A stretch of DNA of 64,000 nucleotides from Bacteroidales bacterium (GTDB lineage Bacteria; Bacteroidota; Bacteroidia; Bacteroidales; WCHB1-69). The stretch lies in the NCBI GenBank assembly GCA_017615795.1, contig JAFZZK010000005.1, forward strand, positions 98,810-162,809, read 5' to 3'. Below, in pieces: positions 45,010 to 53,871 of the stretch; positions within the stretch are counted from its first letter, which is position 1; each line of letters begins with the position of its first letter. The notes under the pieces were generated by a model. The model saw only the letters and a program-made list of their open reading frames with translations, was not told where the DNA came from and did no database searches. The translations under genes were made by a program, and so were the position numbers.

Positions 45010-46464
45010 TTACTTTAATGCATTGAGAAGATTAACGGACTCTTGTTCAAATGTTTTTGTGTCATCAAACCAATACTCCTTAAGCATAGGAATGATATCG
45101 AAGTTGATGATATTTTTCAATTTTATAATGTCAATGGGAGATGATAATTCACAGAAATAACTGTGACCAATGCAAAAGCCATCACCAAGGGAGGCAGATA
45201 TTTTTTGATTTAAATCTTTAACAGCTTGTATTACTTGTAAAACTTTATCATCTTTTGGTGAAGTGAATGGTTTTTTCAATATTAATGAATCAAATTCAGG
45301 TTTCATATCGTAGAAAGAGAATCGTCTGCGCAATGCATAGTCAATCATGGCCAGACTGCGGTCTGCCGTGTTCATCATGCCAATAATGTATAGATTCTCA
45401 GGTACGGAAAACAGTTCATCTTTATATGCTAGCTTAACTTCTTCTTTTCGATGATTGTTTTCAATCAACATCAAGAGTTCTCCGAAAATTTTGCTGAGAT
45501 TGCCTCTGTTGATCTCGTCAATAATAAAGAAGTATGGCTCATTGGATTTCTCTGCTTCTTTACAAAACTTATAGAAAATGCCTTCTGTCAAGTCAAAACC
45601 ACCATTATTATTGGGTTTGTAGCCCATCACAAAGTTTTCGTATGCATAATTCTGATGAAACTGCACAAAGTCTATTCGACTGTCGTCTTTTTCCTCCATT
45701 ATGGCGTATGCCAACCGTTTTGCAGCATAAGTCTTTCCTACACCGGGTGCGCCCTGAAGAATAATATTCTTCTTTGTTTCAAAAAGCGTTTTCAATTCAC
45801 TGAATCTATTGTTGTCAAAGCCAAAGACGTCTTTGCAAAAATCAGTATCGTTGTAAGATGAATTTTGATGTGCAGTTGGGGTAGATTTTGGGGTAGAAAC
45901 AGGTGAAACTATAGGTGTCGAACTGGATGTCGAACTGCTAAGGATGGACGGAATATTGTTGACGGCAGTTGTAAAATCTGCCAAAGTCAGCACTCCTTTG
46001 TTTATCATCATGAGGATGATCTCAACAAATTGATCCGGAGTAATTTCTTTGAAAGAACATTGATTTTTTCCGTCAGCTACGATGTTTTGGGTTTTAGTAT
46101 TATTGAGCAATTCTTGTCTGGAAAGAAAAGGATTTTTAACGTCAATAACTTTAGAGTATTCCACATCTGTGCCATTGTTTTCCCGAGATACGACAAATAT
46201 TGATACAACACAGGTGAAACCAACTTGTCCTTTTTGGGGACCGCTTGTTTTATAACCAATTACAAGATTTCCTTTTTTTGCATTTTTAAATGCATTTTTG
46301 TTTTTATGTGTAATATCATAACATTGAATATTCTGATTTAACATATCCCATATTTTAGGATCGTCATTCAGCCACCAAAATTGTGTGTTAAGGTTCGCTG
46401 ATTTAAGAATGTTTTCAATTTGAGTCTGGTTGATTTGAGTCTGGTTGATTTTAATCTTTGCCAT
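45010..46464 (-). CDS. mcrB: EVE-domain McrB-like AAA+ GTPase
   Basis: A 484-residue motor subunit. Residues about 20-160 resemble an EVE domain (FWWLNDDPKIWD, GNLVIGYKTSGPQKG), a reader of modified bases. A Ser/Thr/Pro-rich linker follows (about 174-202). The AAA+ domain has Walker A GAPGVGKT (238-245), Walker B FFIIDEINRGNLSKIFGE, the McrB signature MNTADRS, and RRRFSF with arginine fingers. EVE-McrB fusions are known among type IV systems. Two tandem 15-nt units encode NQTQI twice at residues 7-16. The promoter box is at 46567-46574. Confidence 0.9.
   Translation of the reverse strand: MAKIKINQTQINQTQIENILKSANLNTQFWWLNDDPKIWDMLNQNIQCYDITHKNKNAFKNAKKGNLVIGYKTSGPQKGQVGFTCVVSIFVVSRENNGTDVEYSKVIDVKNPFLSRQELLNNTKTQNIVADGKNQCSFKEITPDQFVEIILMMINKGVLTLADFTTAVNNIPSILSSSTSSSTPIVSPVSTPKSTPTAHQNSSYNDTDFCKDVFGFDNNRFSELKTLFETKKNIILQGAPGVGKTYAAKRLAYAIMEEKDDSRIDFVQFHQNYAYENFVMGYKPNNNGGFDLTEGIFYKFCKEAEKSNEPYFFIIDEINRGNLSKIFGELLMLIENNHRKEEVKLAYKDELFSVPENLYIIGMMNTADRSLAMIDYALRRRFSFYDMKPEFDSLILKKPFTSPKDDKVLQVIQAVKDLNQKISASLGDGFCIGHSYFCELSSPIDIIKLKNIINFDIIPMLKEYWFDDTKTFEQESVNLLNALK
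46421..46450. repeat. Two perfect 15-nt tandem units inside mcrB
   Basis: TGAGTCTGGTTGATT occurs twice in direct tandem at the 5' end of mcrB, adding an NQTQI pentapeptide each time. A change in copy number would keep the frame. Confidence 0.85.
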
Positions 46465-46566
46465 CGTTTCCTATTTTTGATAATGGGCTCTATGTATTCA
46501 TTTTTCTGTTTCAACACAAGCAGAACCCTTCAACCTGTGCCTCAACTTAATCAAGTATGAACTTTG

Positions 46567-46574
46567 CAAAAATA
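46567..46574 (-). promoter_or_regulatory. -7 box for mcrBC
   Basis: TATTTTTG on the minus strand, about 100 nt before the mcrB start. Confidence 0.55.
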
Positions 46575-46670
46575 CATTTTTTTCAATACGGGTTTTTTAT
46601 TCATTTTTTACCGTTATGAGATTTGGTCGGCGATGTGAGCCCCGACTCCAATTGCGTGCCCTTGCGGGGA

Positions 46671-46927
46671 GGAGATCCCGTTTTGCATCCTTGCCCGTGC
46701 GAGTCATCGGTTGGTTTATCAGGCAGTGGCTGCCCTCGCGGGTGCTTGCTTCTCGCTTACGGCAAAACGGAATGACGCACGCTGCCGAATGAACCCAAAG
46801 GGGGAAAGATGGGCGGCGATCGCAAGAACTCCGGCAACGGCACGTCCCTCCCCGCCGCCCATCTTTCCCCTTTTTTCCCGTATGCGAAGCACCATTCCGC
46901 ACGCGACAGCGTTGAGGGGAATCTCCT
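46671..46927. repeat. Long imperfect palindromic element, copy A
   Basis: The element runs from GGAGATCCC to GGGAATCTCC (one mismatch between the ends). It holds an inner inverted repeat in which GGGGAAAGATGGGCGGCG pairs with CGCCGCCCATCTTTCCCC, around a centre containing GGCACGTCC. Outer arms include GGAATGACGCACG and CACCATTCCGC. Copy B is at 49683-49864 in the same orientation. The rest of 46465-47053 holds the mcrBC promoter and nothing recognised. Confidence 0.75.
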
Positions 46928-47053
46928 GCTAACTCTTTACATATTCTGCGGCAAAGATATCTTTCCCAAAAATGCGGCTTGGGATTTTGTATGGTTACAA
47001 AATTGAACTGCAACCAATGCCCTTGTACTAATGTGACATCGTCGTTCACATTT

Positions 47054-48256
47054 TCAGGAATCAGCTCCTTTCAACCAAAGCGCCAGGTCAAAAATCTTGA
47101 TCCCCTGATAATCGTAAAATTCGTGTCTTGTCCTTGCTATTAATATTTTAGGATAGGCGTCCCGGATCTTCATCAAGGGGTCAGTTTCACGCTGAAAGGT
47201 TTCGGGATTGCCGATGTCATCGCTTACCTGGATATAGATTTTTTCGTTTTCACGCATTGCCACGAAATCAATCTCCTTATTGTAGAGCTTGCCGACATAA
47301 ATGCTATAACCGCGACGAAGCAATTCCAAGGCCACGATGTTTTCGTACACACGACCATAATCCATATTTCGCTTCCCTAATACGGCAAACCGGATGCCTG
47401 TGTCTGCCAAATAGTATTTGTCCAAGGATTGTAAATATTTCTTTCCTCTTATATCATACCGGGATACCTTGTACAATACAAAAGCATCGCACAGGTATTT
47501 CAGATAGGCTCCAACGGTGCTGTGGTTGGTCGCTGTACCATTCGCTGACAAACAATTACTGACATTGTTGGGCGAGGTCGTGTTGCTTATGTTATCCATC
47601 ATATATTCCGTCACTTGTTCCAACATTCTTGAATCCGGCAAATGGTATTTTCCCGTCAAATCCCGCCGTAATATGGTATGATAGACATTCTTTACGTAAT
47701 CCTTTCTGCCACGTTCATTCCCATACACATAACTGCCAGACAAACCTCCATCCACGACATATTGGTCAAACAAAGTTTGCAAATCGTTATCAGAATCGAA
47801 ATAAGCGCAATATTCTTTGAATGAAAAAGGCAGCACGTGGATTTCTATGTGACGACCCGTGAAAAGTGTGGCCAAGTCGGAGCTCAACAGAAAAGCATTG
47901 GATCCAGTCAAGTATATGTCATAGATCCCCAAACTGTGCAGGCTGTTAATGGATAGTTCAAAATGTTTGCACAATTGTACTTCATCAATGAGCAGGTAGT
48001 TGTTTCGTCCAACCTGATGCCGGTTTTTCGCCCATTCGTATAAGTTGTGGTATTCCAATAGTGGCTCATTCTCCAGAATGGAAAGATCTGCATAGACAAT
48101 ATTGGCGTTTGCATCACTCATTTTAAGATGATTGAGGAATGACTTCATCATCTCCGATTTGCCCGCCCGACGAATACCCGTGATTACTTTAATGTCAGGG
48201 GTGTTTTTTATGCTCAATAGATAATTTTGATAATCAGCACGTTCAATGATTTTCAT
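47054..48256 (-). CDS. AAA+ ATPase with DUF4143 domain
   Basis: A 400-residue protein starting MKIIERADYQNYL. The AAA domain (about 1-150) has Walker A GIRRAGKSEMM and Walker B NYLLIDEVQ, followed by YLTGSNAFLLSSDLATLFTGR. The C-terminal DUF4143 part resembles a PD-(D/E)XK-like fold (GRVYENIVALELLRRGY, KEIDFVAMRENEKIYIQV). Such ATPases are abundant in Bacteroidetes, and their role is not settled. The start was chosen because the -7 box at 48296-48303 leaves only a few bases before the upstream ATG at 48280. Confidence 0.87.
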   Translation of the reverse strand: MKIIERADYQNYLLSIKNTPDIKVITGIRRAGKSEMMKSFLNHLKMSDANANIVYADLSILENEPLLEYHNLYEWAKNRHQVGRNNYLLIDEVQLCKHFELSINSLHSLGIYDIYLTGSNAFLLSSDLATLFTGRHIEIHVLPFSFKEYCAYFDSDNDLQTLFDQYVVDGGLSGSYVYGNERGRKDYVKNVYHTILRRDLTGKYHLPDSRMLEQVTEYMMDNISNTTSPNNVSNCLSANGTATNHSTVGAYLKYLCDAFVLYKVSRYDIRGKKYLQSLDKYYLADTGIRFAVLGKRNMDYGRVYENIVALELLRRGYSIYVGKLYNKEIDFVAMRENEKIYIQVSDDIGNPETFQRETDPLMKIRDAYPKILIARTRHEFYDYQGIKIFDLALWLKGADS

Positions 48257-48295
48257 TTTCAAAATTTTATTTTTTTTCATTTTTTGAAACCGATG

Positions 48296-48324
48296 CAAAA
48301 ATAAAAAAATATTTCGTATCTTTG
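48296..48324. promoter_or_regulatory. Back-to-back -7 boxes
   Basis: TATTTTTG on the minus strand (48296-48303) serves the DUF4143 ATPase. TATCTTTG on the plus strand (48317-48324) starts a short transcript that meets a strong hairpin at 48404. They are only 13 nt apart. Confidence 0.6.
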
Positions 48325-48330
48325 CCACCG

Positions 48331-48440
48331 GATGAGAAAGAGGAACGGATTTACGTCAACTTGCCAACCTCTCTAAAAAACGCGCTAAACAACAACCTGC
48401 CATACGCGGTGTTCTTTAGCGATAAAGGACACCGCGTTTC
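48331..48440 (+). ncRNA. Candidate small RNA or attenuated leader
   Basis: Between the -7 box at 48317 and the terminator hairpin at 48404-48440 lies about 110 nt without a long frame. It contains a possible 14-codon leader peptide (MRKRNGFTSTCQPL, ATG at 48332). It could be a free small RNA or an attenuator controlling the gene at 48492. The 5' end is inferred from the promoter box only. Confidence 0.4.
48404..48440 (+). terminator. Strong hairpin terminator or attenuator
   Basis: A 15-bp stem, ACGCGGTGTTCTTTA pairing with TAAAGGACACCGCGT (one G-U pair), with loop GCGA, followed by TTTCTC. Confidence 0.7.
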
Positions 48441-48467
48441 TCATCTCTGGCATTAAAACCTGCTGGA

Positions 48468-48491
48468 GTACAGGCAACCAGCATTCATTTT
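48468..48491 (+). repeat. 24-nt direct repeat, copy 2
   Basis: Identical to 43642-43665. This copy ends at the base before the ATG at 48492, so it would form the ribosome-proximal leader of that gene. Confidence 0.8.
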
Positions 48492-48815
48492 ATGGAAAAG
48501 ATCAACAACATCAATTATATGCTTGTCCACGAGGCTTTTGCACGGGACGGCTGGACTATGTACCACTATTTTATGCGGGGCAACAAATGGGTGAAAGGCA
48601 ACGACACTGTCACCTGCTTCCGTGGCGGTTACAAGTTGAACGGCGAACCGCTCAGCAACGAACGCATGGCCGAGATGCTGCACATCGACCGGCGTGCGAT
48701 AGCGGTATGCGAAGCGATTGCGCCGCACGAGATACACGGCGCATACGGAAGAGCATTCCTTGAGGGCGTGCGGTGGGCAGACGCGCACCCAATCTCCGAA
48801 AACAGAATTAAATAG
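48492..48815 (+). CDS. Uncharacterised small protein
   Basis: A 107-residue protein starting MEKINNINYMLVHEAFARDGW. It contains TMYHYFMRGNKWVKGNDTVTCFRGGYKLNGEPLSNERM and ends with a helical segment (HEIHGAYGRAFLEGVRWAD). No signal peptide and no family recognised. It lies downstream of the 24-nt repeat and the hairpin at 48404, which may control it. Confidence 0.68.
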   Translation: MEKINNINYMLVHEAFARDGWTMYHYFMRGNKWVKGNDTVTCFRGGYKLNGEPLSNERMAEMLHIDRRAIAVCEAIAPHEIHGAYGRAFLEGVRWADAHPISENRIK

Positions 48816-48860
48816 TGGGTGATATTTTGCAAATCAGTAATTTGTTTGAACAATAAGAAC

Positions 48861-49568
48861 ATGAAATACAGAAGAATAGTTTTGAATGAGCCCCACGCTT
48901 CGGTGGAGGGGCTGTATGACGACCGGTTGAGCGGCTGGCAAATCGACAACCGCTTCATCAATGATGTGGTGAACCATCTGACCGATTGGCACACAGATTA
49001 CCTTTTTCACGGGTTCCGGCATAAGGATGTCAAGGCCGTGCGGTTCCCCTTCTCCAGATTCATCGTCGATGCGGAGCGGCTTTGGGACGACCCTCTGGAA
49101 GCGGAAGGACAGGGGATAATCTACCTCCATTTTGATGGCTACAAGCGCGACCTGCCCCAACAGCATGAAGCGCGGTTGCTCCAGCTGTGGAAAGGCCATC
49201 AGCACAGATTGAAGAACAACCTGTGTGAAGGTGCCTTGCTGATTGACTGCCACTCATTTCCAGAAGACAAGGGCGATGTAGATATCTGCCTCGGCTACAA
49301 TGAAGACTGGTCGAAACCGAGCCGGGAGCTACTGGATTTTACCGTGAACCTGTTTGACATTCACGGGTATTCTGTCGGCATCAACAACCCGTACAGCAAC
49401 TCGGAGGCCCCGGAATGCCCGTTCGGTTACCAATCCATGATGCTGGAAGTGAACAAGAGGGTGTATCTGGAGAAACGCTCGTTGTATCTGAAGACCCATT
49501 GCGACAAGAAGAAAAGTGTAAACGAGCTGTTTTCGCAGTTGCTGCGGACGTTGGTTAATAGGACCTGA
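48861..49568 (+). CDS. N-formylglutamate amidohydrolase family protein
   Basis: A 235-residue protein starting MKYRRIVLNEPHASVEG. Zinc-site motifs of the FGase family are visible: NEPHASVEGL near the N-terminus, YLHFDGYKRDLPQQHEARL, and LIDCHSFPED. It ends with a GYQSMMLEVNKRVYL segment typical of the fold. The natural substrate need not be formylglutamate, since many members are annotated only by family and no histidine-degradation genes are nearby. It sits between defence genes. Confidence 0.82.
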   Translation: MKYRRIVLNEPHASVEGLYDDRLSGWQIDNRFINDVVNHLTDWHTDYLFHGFRHKDVKAVRFPFSRFIVDAERLWDDPLEAEGQGIIYLHFDGYKRDLPQQHEARLLQLWKGHQHRLKNNLCEGALLIDCHSFPEDKGDVDICLGYNEDWSKPSRELLDFTVNLFDIHGYSVGINNPYSNSEAPECPFGYQSMMLEVNKRVYLEKRSLYLKTHCDKKKSVNELFSQLLRTLVNRT

Positions 49569-49682
49569 ATACAAATCATTAATGCAAAACAGAATGATGA
49601 CACGCTGATTGGTGATGGTTACGCTGGTGGAGTGTGCATATTCGTTGCAGCCCACTCTAACAGATTGAATTGAAACAAGTTG

Positions 49683-49864
49683 GAGATTCCGCATCAACGC
49701 TGGCGCGTTTGCGGAATGGTGCGTCGCAAGGGGCTGGAAAGAGGAATGGGCGGCGGCAGGTGGTAATGACTGAAAGGCACGTCCAATCCGCCGCCGCCCA
49801 TTCCTCCCCTCCTCCGGCGGCGCGCACCATTCCGCCTGCGAACGCAGTGAGCGAGCGGAATCTC
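49683..49864. repeat. Long imperfect palindromic element, copy B
   Basis: A 182-bp element bounded by the perfect 10-bp inverted termini GAGATTCCGC and GCGGAATCTC. Inside, GCGGAATGGTGCG pairs with CGCACCATTCCGC, and AGGAATGGGCGGCGG pairs with CCGCCGCCCATTCCT, around a centre with GGCACGTCC. It matches copy A in order and orientation. It accounts for most of the 49569-50129 gap; the rest is AT-rich and holds the promoter at 49953. Confidence 0.78.
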
Positions 49865-49952
49865 TTCCTCGCCAGAGCACTGCTCCAGCGACACCCCCCA
49901 CCCAAAAAGCATTTTTCTTTTAGATTTCAGCACATTATTTCCCGAATTTTGC

Positions 49953-49960
49953 TACTTTTG
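49953..49960 (+). promoter_or_regulatory. -7 box for the restriction-modification enzyme
   Basis: TACTTTTG on the plus strand, about 170 nt before the start codon. The long leader is unusual for this window. Confidence 0.45.
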
Positions 49961-50129
49961 CTCGTTCAAATGAGATTTTAACAAATAATAGTAAATGTTA
50001 GAAAAATAGAGTATTTAACATAGTATAAACCATAGCGTTTGCGATTTATTCGAGACATTCCGAAAATTTGGCGATTAGAAGATGTTCACTTGAGAATAAG
50101 TTCCAACCGCTATACAAAAGCACTAAATT

Positions 50130-53105
50130 ATGGTAAAAAGCATCGAAGAAAAAATAGAAGACATTGCTAAACAGCAATTGAATGATTTCAATGTGAAATA
50201 TTTCACTAAGACGGAGAGCATAAACACTGAAATTGACGAGGCTTTGAAAAACGCACCAAGCAAGAATGGCGGAAGTGGGGCTAATTATCCTGACATAAAG
50301 TGCTTTGTAGAATATAATGGTCGAAAACTTCCAATAATGATTGAGATAAAAGGTCGGGAAGAAGACCTTGAAAAACTCAATGATTTGGGCGAGGTTGACA
50401 ACTATGATAAAAATGACATGCCTATATACGCCAACATCGCAAAATATGCTGTAAATGGAGCTGTCCACTACGCAACTGCAATAGTAAACTTGACAGACTC
50501 ATATAAGGAGGTGATTGCAATAGGATTCACAGGATGGGAAGAGGGAAAAGATACAAAAACAGCCATGCGCGTCTATTATGTTTCCGATGAGAATTACAAT
50601 GTTCCAAAACTTGTAGATGGTTATGATGATTTTTCGTTTTTGACAGGCAAAGAATTGGACGATTTTGTTGAGAAAATCGATGCTCTGTATCTAACCGAGG
50701 CCGAAAAAGAGAAACTTACACAAAAATTAGAAACTCAAATTGAATCCAACTTAAAAAAGTTAAATCAGGAGATGCAGGATGTATACTCGATAAGTGAGGG
50801 TTACCGAGTAAAACTTATTTCGGGTATGATTATGGCCGGACTTGGTGTGGAAAAAGACGGCAAACAAATTGTCGCCCCACTTGAAATTGACCATTTGCTC
50901 AGTAAGGAAGAAAAGAAATCACACGATGGCATTACAATTATGAATACTATTGAGTCATTTCTTGAAACCAAGGAAATACCGCAGGAAAAGAGAGAACTCC
51001 TTAAGACAACCTTTGAACAGGTTTTTATTCAGACAGACCTCTACAAACAATACAAAGAAGGTGAAAGTCGTTTAAAGAAAGTCTATATCACTGTGAAAAA
51101 GGATATTGTTCCGTTTTTCACAAAGAAAAAATACCATCTCGATTTCACTGGAAAATTGTTCAATGTGTTGAACGATTGGGTGAAAATTCCCGACGGCGAC
51201 AAAAACGATGTCGTTCTTACTCCGCGATATGTTTGCGATTTGATGGCAAAACTTTGTAGGGTAAACAAGGACAGCTTTGTGTGGGACTATGCTGCAGGTT
51301 CAGGGGGGTTCCTTGTTGCCGCAATGAAACAGATGGTCAGTGAAGCCAACAAAATCGAAGACAAAACCGAACGTGATGCCAAAATCAACAGCATAAAGAT
51401 GAAACAACTATTGGGCGTGGAACTGCGTCCCGATATGTACGCTTTGGCTGTTTTAAATATGATACTGATGGGAGATGGTTCCACTCATATTTTGTGCGAC
51501 GATTCATTGAAGAATTACAGCGGAAAGTACGAACAAGGGCCCGAAAAAGACGAGGCGTTTCCTGCTGATGTCTTTCTTCTAAATCCTCCGTATTCTGCTG
51601 ATGGCAAAGGATTTAACTTCGTAGAACTCGCACTTGATCGTATGAAAGGCGGGTATGCTGCAGTTTTGATTCAAGAAAATGCGGGCAGTGGCAACGGAAA
51701 GCCGTTTACAAGACGAATCCTCGACAAGAATACGCTTGTTGCCTCGATAAAAATGGGCGATATATTCTGTGGAAAGTCAGGGGTGCAGACAGGAATTTAT
51801 GTTTTTGAAGTCGGGCACTCCCACCCCGAGAAAAAACGAGTTATGTTCATTGACTTTACAAACGATGGTTATGCCCGTCAGAGCCGCAAAAAATCAAGTC
51901 AAGAGGTAAACCTCAGAGATACAGACAATGCTACTGCACGTTACAAAGAAATTGTGGATATTGTGCTTAACTGTGAACCGGAAACCAAGTATTATACAAA
52001 AGAAAATGGCCTTTGTGTGACCGATACAATAACTACGAAAGAGGCCCTTGTTGAACACGAGAAAAAAATCTACAAGATTAACGAACAACTTGACCCAATA
52101 CGCAAAGAGTTGCTTGCAAAACAGAAAGAACTCAAAGAGAATGAAAAGGCTCTGAAAGAAAATGAGAAACAACTTGCCAAGGCAAAAAATGATGAAGACA
52201 AAAAGGTTCTAACCGAGGAAGCCGAAAAACTGAAAAAACTCAATGATAAAATCCAAAAGGAAATAACGGTTATTACTCTTAAAAAAGAACCAATAGAAAA
52301 AGACCTTGCTGCCGCCCAAAAGGTGTATAATGATATTGATAACCGCATCGGCGCGGATTGGACTTACGGACAGCACCGCAAAATTGACACCGTGCCTACC
52401 GAGGCGGATTTCCGCAAAACAGTATTCGACTATTTGAGTTGGAAAATAACATCTTCTATAAAAAGCGGACAAGGATTACAATCAATTATAAAACAGGAAT
52501 TACTTAATGATTTTTCTCAATCTGAAACAGATGCCTTTAATAAACTGCGAGAAGGAAATGTGGAGTGGAAAGAATTTAAGGTTGGTGATTTGTTTGACAA
52601 GCCTGATCTGAAATTTAAAAAAACTACCAAGTTTAATAAAAAACTTGATGTTTCAAGAGAACAAACAGCGGAATATGCTTTGCCATTAGTGAATGCAAAA
52701 GATGGCGATAATGGCATTATGTATTATGGCAGACTAACAGACTTCGATTTTGAAGAAATGACGATTGATATTGTGAATGATGGAGCAACTTCAACGGGCA
52801 ATGTTTATTCTCAGCCGCAAAAAACAGGTGTTCTGTATAATGCATATTTGATTAAGCCAAAGAACGTTGCAGTAAATGAAAACCTTTTACACTTCTTCAC
52901 AACGACAATTTTAAAGTCCATAAAAACGAAATTTAGTTATGAGCGTAAAGCATCTTGGGAACGAGTCCAAAATGAGTTTATTTATCTACCCGTTACTCAC
53001 GACGGCGAAATAGATTTGGATTTTATGGAAAATCTCATTTCTGCAGAATGCCGTCTTGCTATCAGGGGAGCTATTGAGGGGAAAGACGAGGGTATGCAAA
53101 AATAA
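50130..53105 (+). CDS. Single-chain restriction-modification-specificity enzyme (type IIG/BcgI-like)
   Basis: A 991-residue protein combining three activities. The N-terminal nuclease shows PD (54-55) and ExK (72-74) in YPDIK and IMIEIKGRE. The adenine-N6 methylase has SAM motif I DYAAGSGGF (386-394) and catalytic NPPY (485-488), with LTPRYVCDLM upstream as in HsdM. A long charged coiled coil fills about 637-735. A C-terminal target-recognition domain of HsdS type runs from about 811 (EWKEFKVGDLF) to 985. Such enzymes cut and methylate DNA as one chain. No separate HsdR or HsdS gene is next to it. The gene is AT-rich compared with its neighbours. Confidence 0.88.
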   Translation: MVKSIEEKIEDIAKQQLNDFNVKYFTKTESINTEIDEALKNAPSKNGGSGANYPDIKCFVEYNGRKLPIMIEIKGREEDLEKLNDLGEVDNYDKNDMPIYANIAKYAVNGAVHYATAIVNLTDSYKEVIAIGFTGWEEGKDTKTAMRVYYVSDENYNVPKLVDGYDDFSFLTGKELDDFVEKIDALYLTEAEKEKLTQKLETQIESNLKKLNQEMQDVYSISEGYRVKLISGMIMAGLGVEKDGKQIVAPLEIDHLLSKEEKKSHDGITIMNTIESFLETKEIPQEKRELLKTTFEQVFIQTDLYKQYKEGESRLKKVYITVKKDIVPFFTKKKYHLDFTGKLFNVLNDWVKIPDGDKNDVVLTPRYVCDLMAKLCRVNKDSFVWDYAAGSGGFLVAAMKQMVSEANKIEDKTERDAKINSIKMKQLLGVELRPDMYALAVLNMILMGDGSTHILCDDSLKNYSGKYEQGPEKDEAFPADVFLLNPPYSADGKGFNFVELALDRMKGGYAAVLIQENAGSGNGKPFTRRILDKNTLVASIKMGDIFCGKSGVQTGIYVFEVGHSHPEKKRVMFIDFTNDGYARQSRKKSSQEVNLRDTDNATARYKEIVDIVLNCEPETKYYTKENGLCVTDTITTKEALVEHEKKIYKINEQLDPIRKELLAKQKELKENEKALKENEKQLAKAKNDEDKKVLTEEAEKLKKLNDKIQKEITVITLKKEPIEKDLAAAQKVYNDIDNRIGADWTYGQHRKIDTVPTEADFRKTVFDYLSWKITSSIKSGQGLQSIIKQELLNDFSQSETDAFNKLREGNVEWKEFKVGDLFDKPDLKFKKTTKFNKKLDVSREQTAEYALPLVNAKDGDNGIMYYGRLTDFDFEEMTIDIVNDGATSTGNVYSQPQKTGVLYNAYLIKPKNVAVNENLLHFFTTTILKSIKTKFSYERKASWERVQNEFIYLPVTHDGEIDLDFMENLISAECRLAIRGAIEGKDEGMQK

Positions 53106-53408
53106 TTGTCGATAGTGTATCTCGTTCTGCGCTTGTGTGTGGATTTCTGAGAGCATATGCCTTCTGCACACGGGTGGGCACTGCCAGTTGCGCTCTCGGC
53201 GAAAGCAGCTCTTGGTAGCCTTACCCAAACAAATCACCCATCGCAACGGTGGCGTGGAAGCGGTCGGAATAGGCGTTCAGAATTCCTTTAGATGGTATTA
53301 TACCATTGCCGAAAGTGGTAAAATTTTTGAGATTCGGCACAAGTATAATTCGGCAGTCCACCACATATTCCTCTTGATGACTTCCGCACCGGGGTCTTAC
53401 GTATGCAA
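53106..53408. other. Intergenic stretch, possibly decayed coding sequence
   Basis: About 300 nt without a credible complete gene. On the minus strand a 67-codon frame (53221-53424) reads like protein (FTTFGNGIIPSKG, NAYSDRFHATVAMGDLFG). After its stop the same frame continues without obvious disruption. It may be a remnant of an older gene, but I cannot name it. Confidence 0.3.
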
Positions 53409-53810
53409 TCAGTCGTCTTCCCATTTCACGGCATCCGCAGTGGCTTTGTCGGTTGCAGCATCGATGTTGTCGGCTACAAAACGGTAAATGTCGGGATACG
53501 AGGAAGGATGAATTTCATTAACGGTGATGTCTGCCCAACTATTCGGAAAATCCTCTTCGATAAAGCCGCACCCGATATGATCCACCATTGCTTTTACGCA
53601 AATATGGTTTTTGCTATTCAGCCCAACTCCGTAAATGCTAATAAAAACATCATCCAAAGAGGTTGTGTCAACTTCATCGTTCCAGTCAGGAATGACAATA
53701 AAGCGACCATTCGGATTGTTTTTTAATAATTCAATTGTGGCTTCGAGGGATTTCTCATAGAGTTTCTCTGCTTGCTTTTTAAATTTCTGTGAATCAAGTT
53801 TTTCTTTCAT
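53409..53810 (-). CDS. Uncharacterised small protein
   Basis: A 133-residue protein starting MKEKLDSQKFKKQAEKLYEKS. An N-terminal helix is followed by alternating strands (GRFIVIPDWND, DDVFISIYGVG), a Cys (HIGCGFIEEDFP) and an acidic C-terminus. No family recognised. It is transcribed from the -7 box at 53872-53879, the minus-strand half of a divergent pair with a central inverted repeat. Confidence 0.7.
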   Translation of the reverse strand: MKEKLDSQKFKKQAEKLYEKSLEATIELLKNNPNGRFIVIPDWNDEVDTTSLDDVFISIYGVGLNSKNHICVKAMVDHIGCGFIEEDFPNSWADITVNEIHPSSYPDIYRFVADNIDAATDKATADAVKWEDD

Positions 53811-53871
53811 TTTTTTGTATCTAATTGATTAATAATTGTTTGTTGTTTCATTTGTGCCACGTATTCGTTGA

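Noticed and set aside
46597-47049. A 150-codon minus-strand frame between mcrB and the DUF4143 ATPase
   Set aside because: It lies over palindromic element A, is Arg/Cys-rich and has no motif; treated as non-coding.
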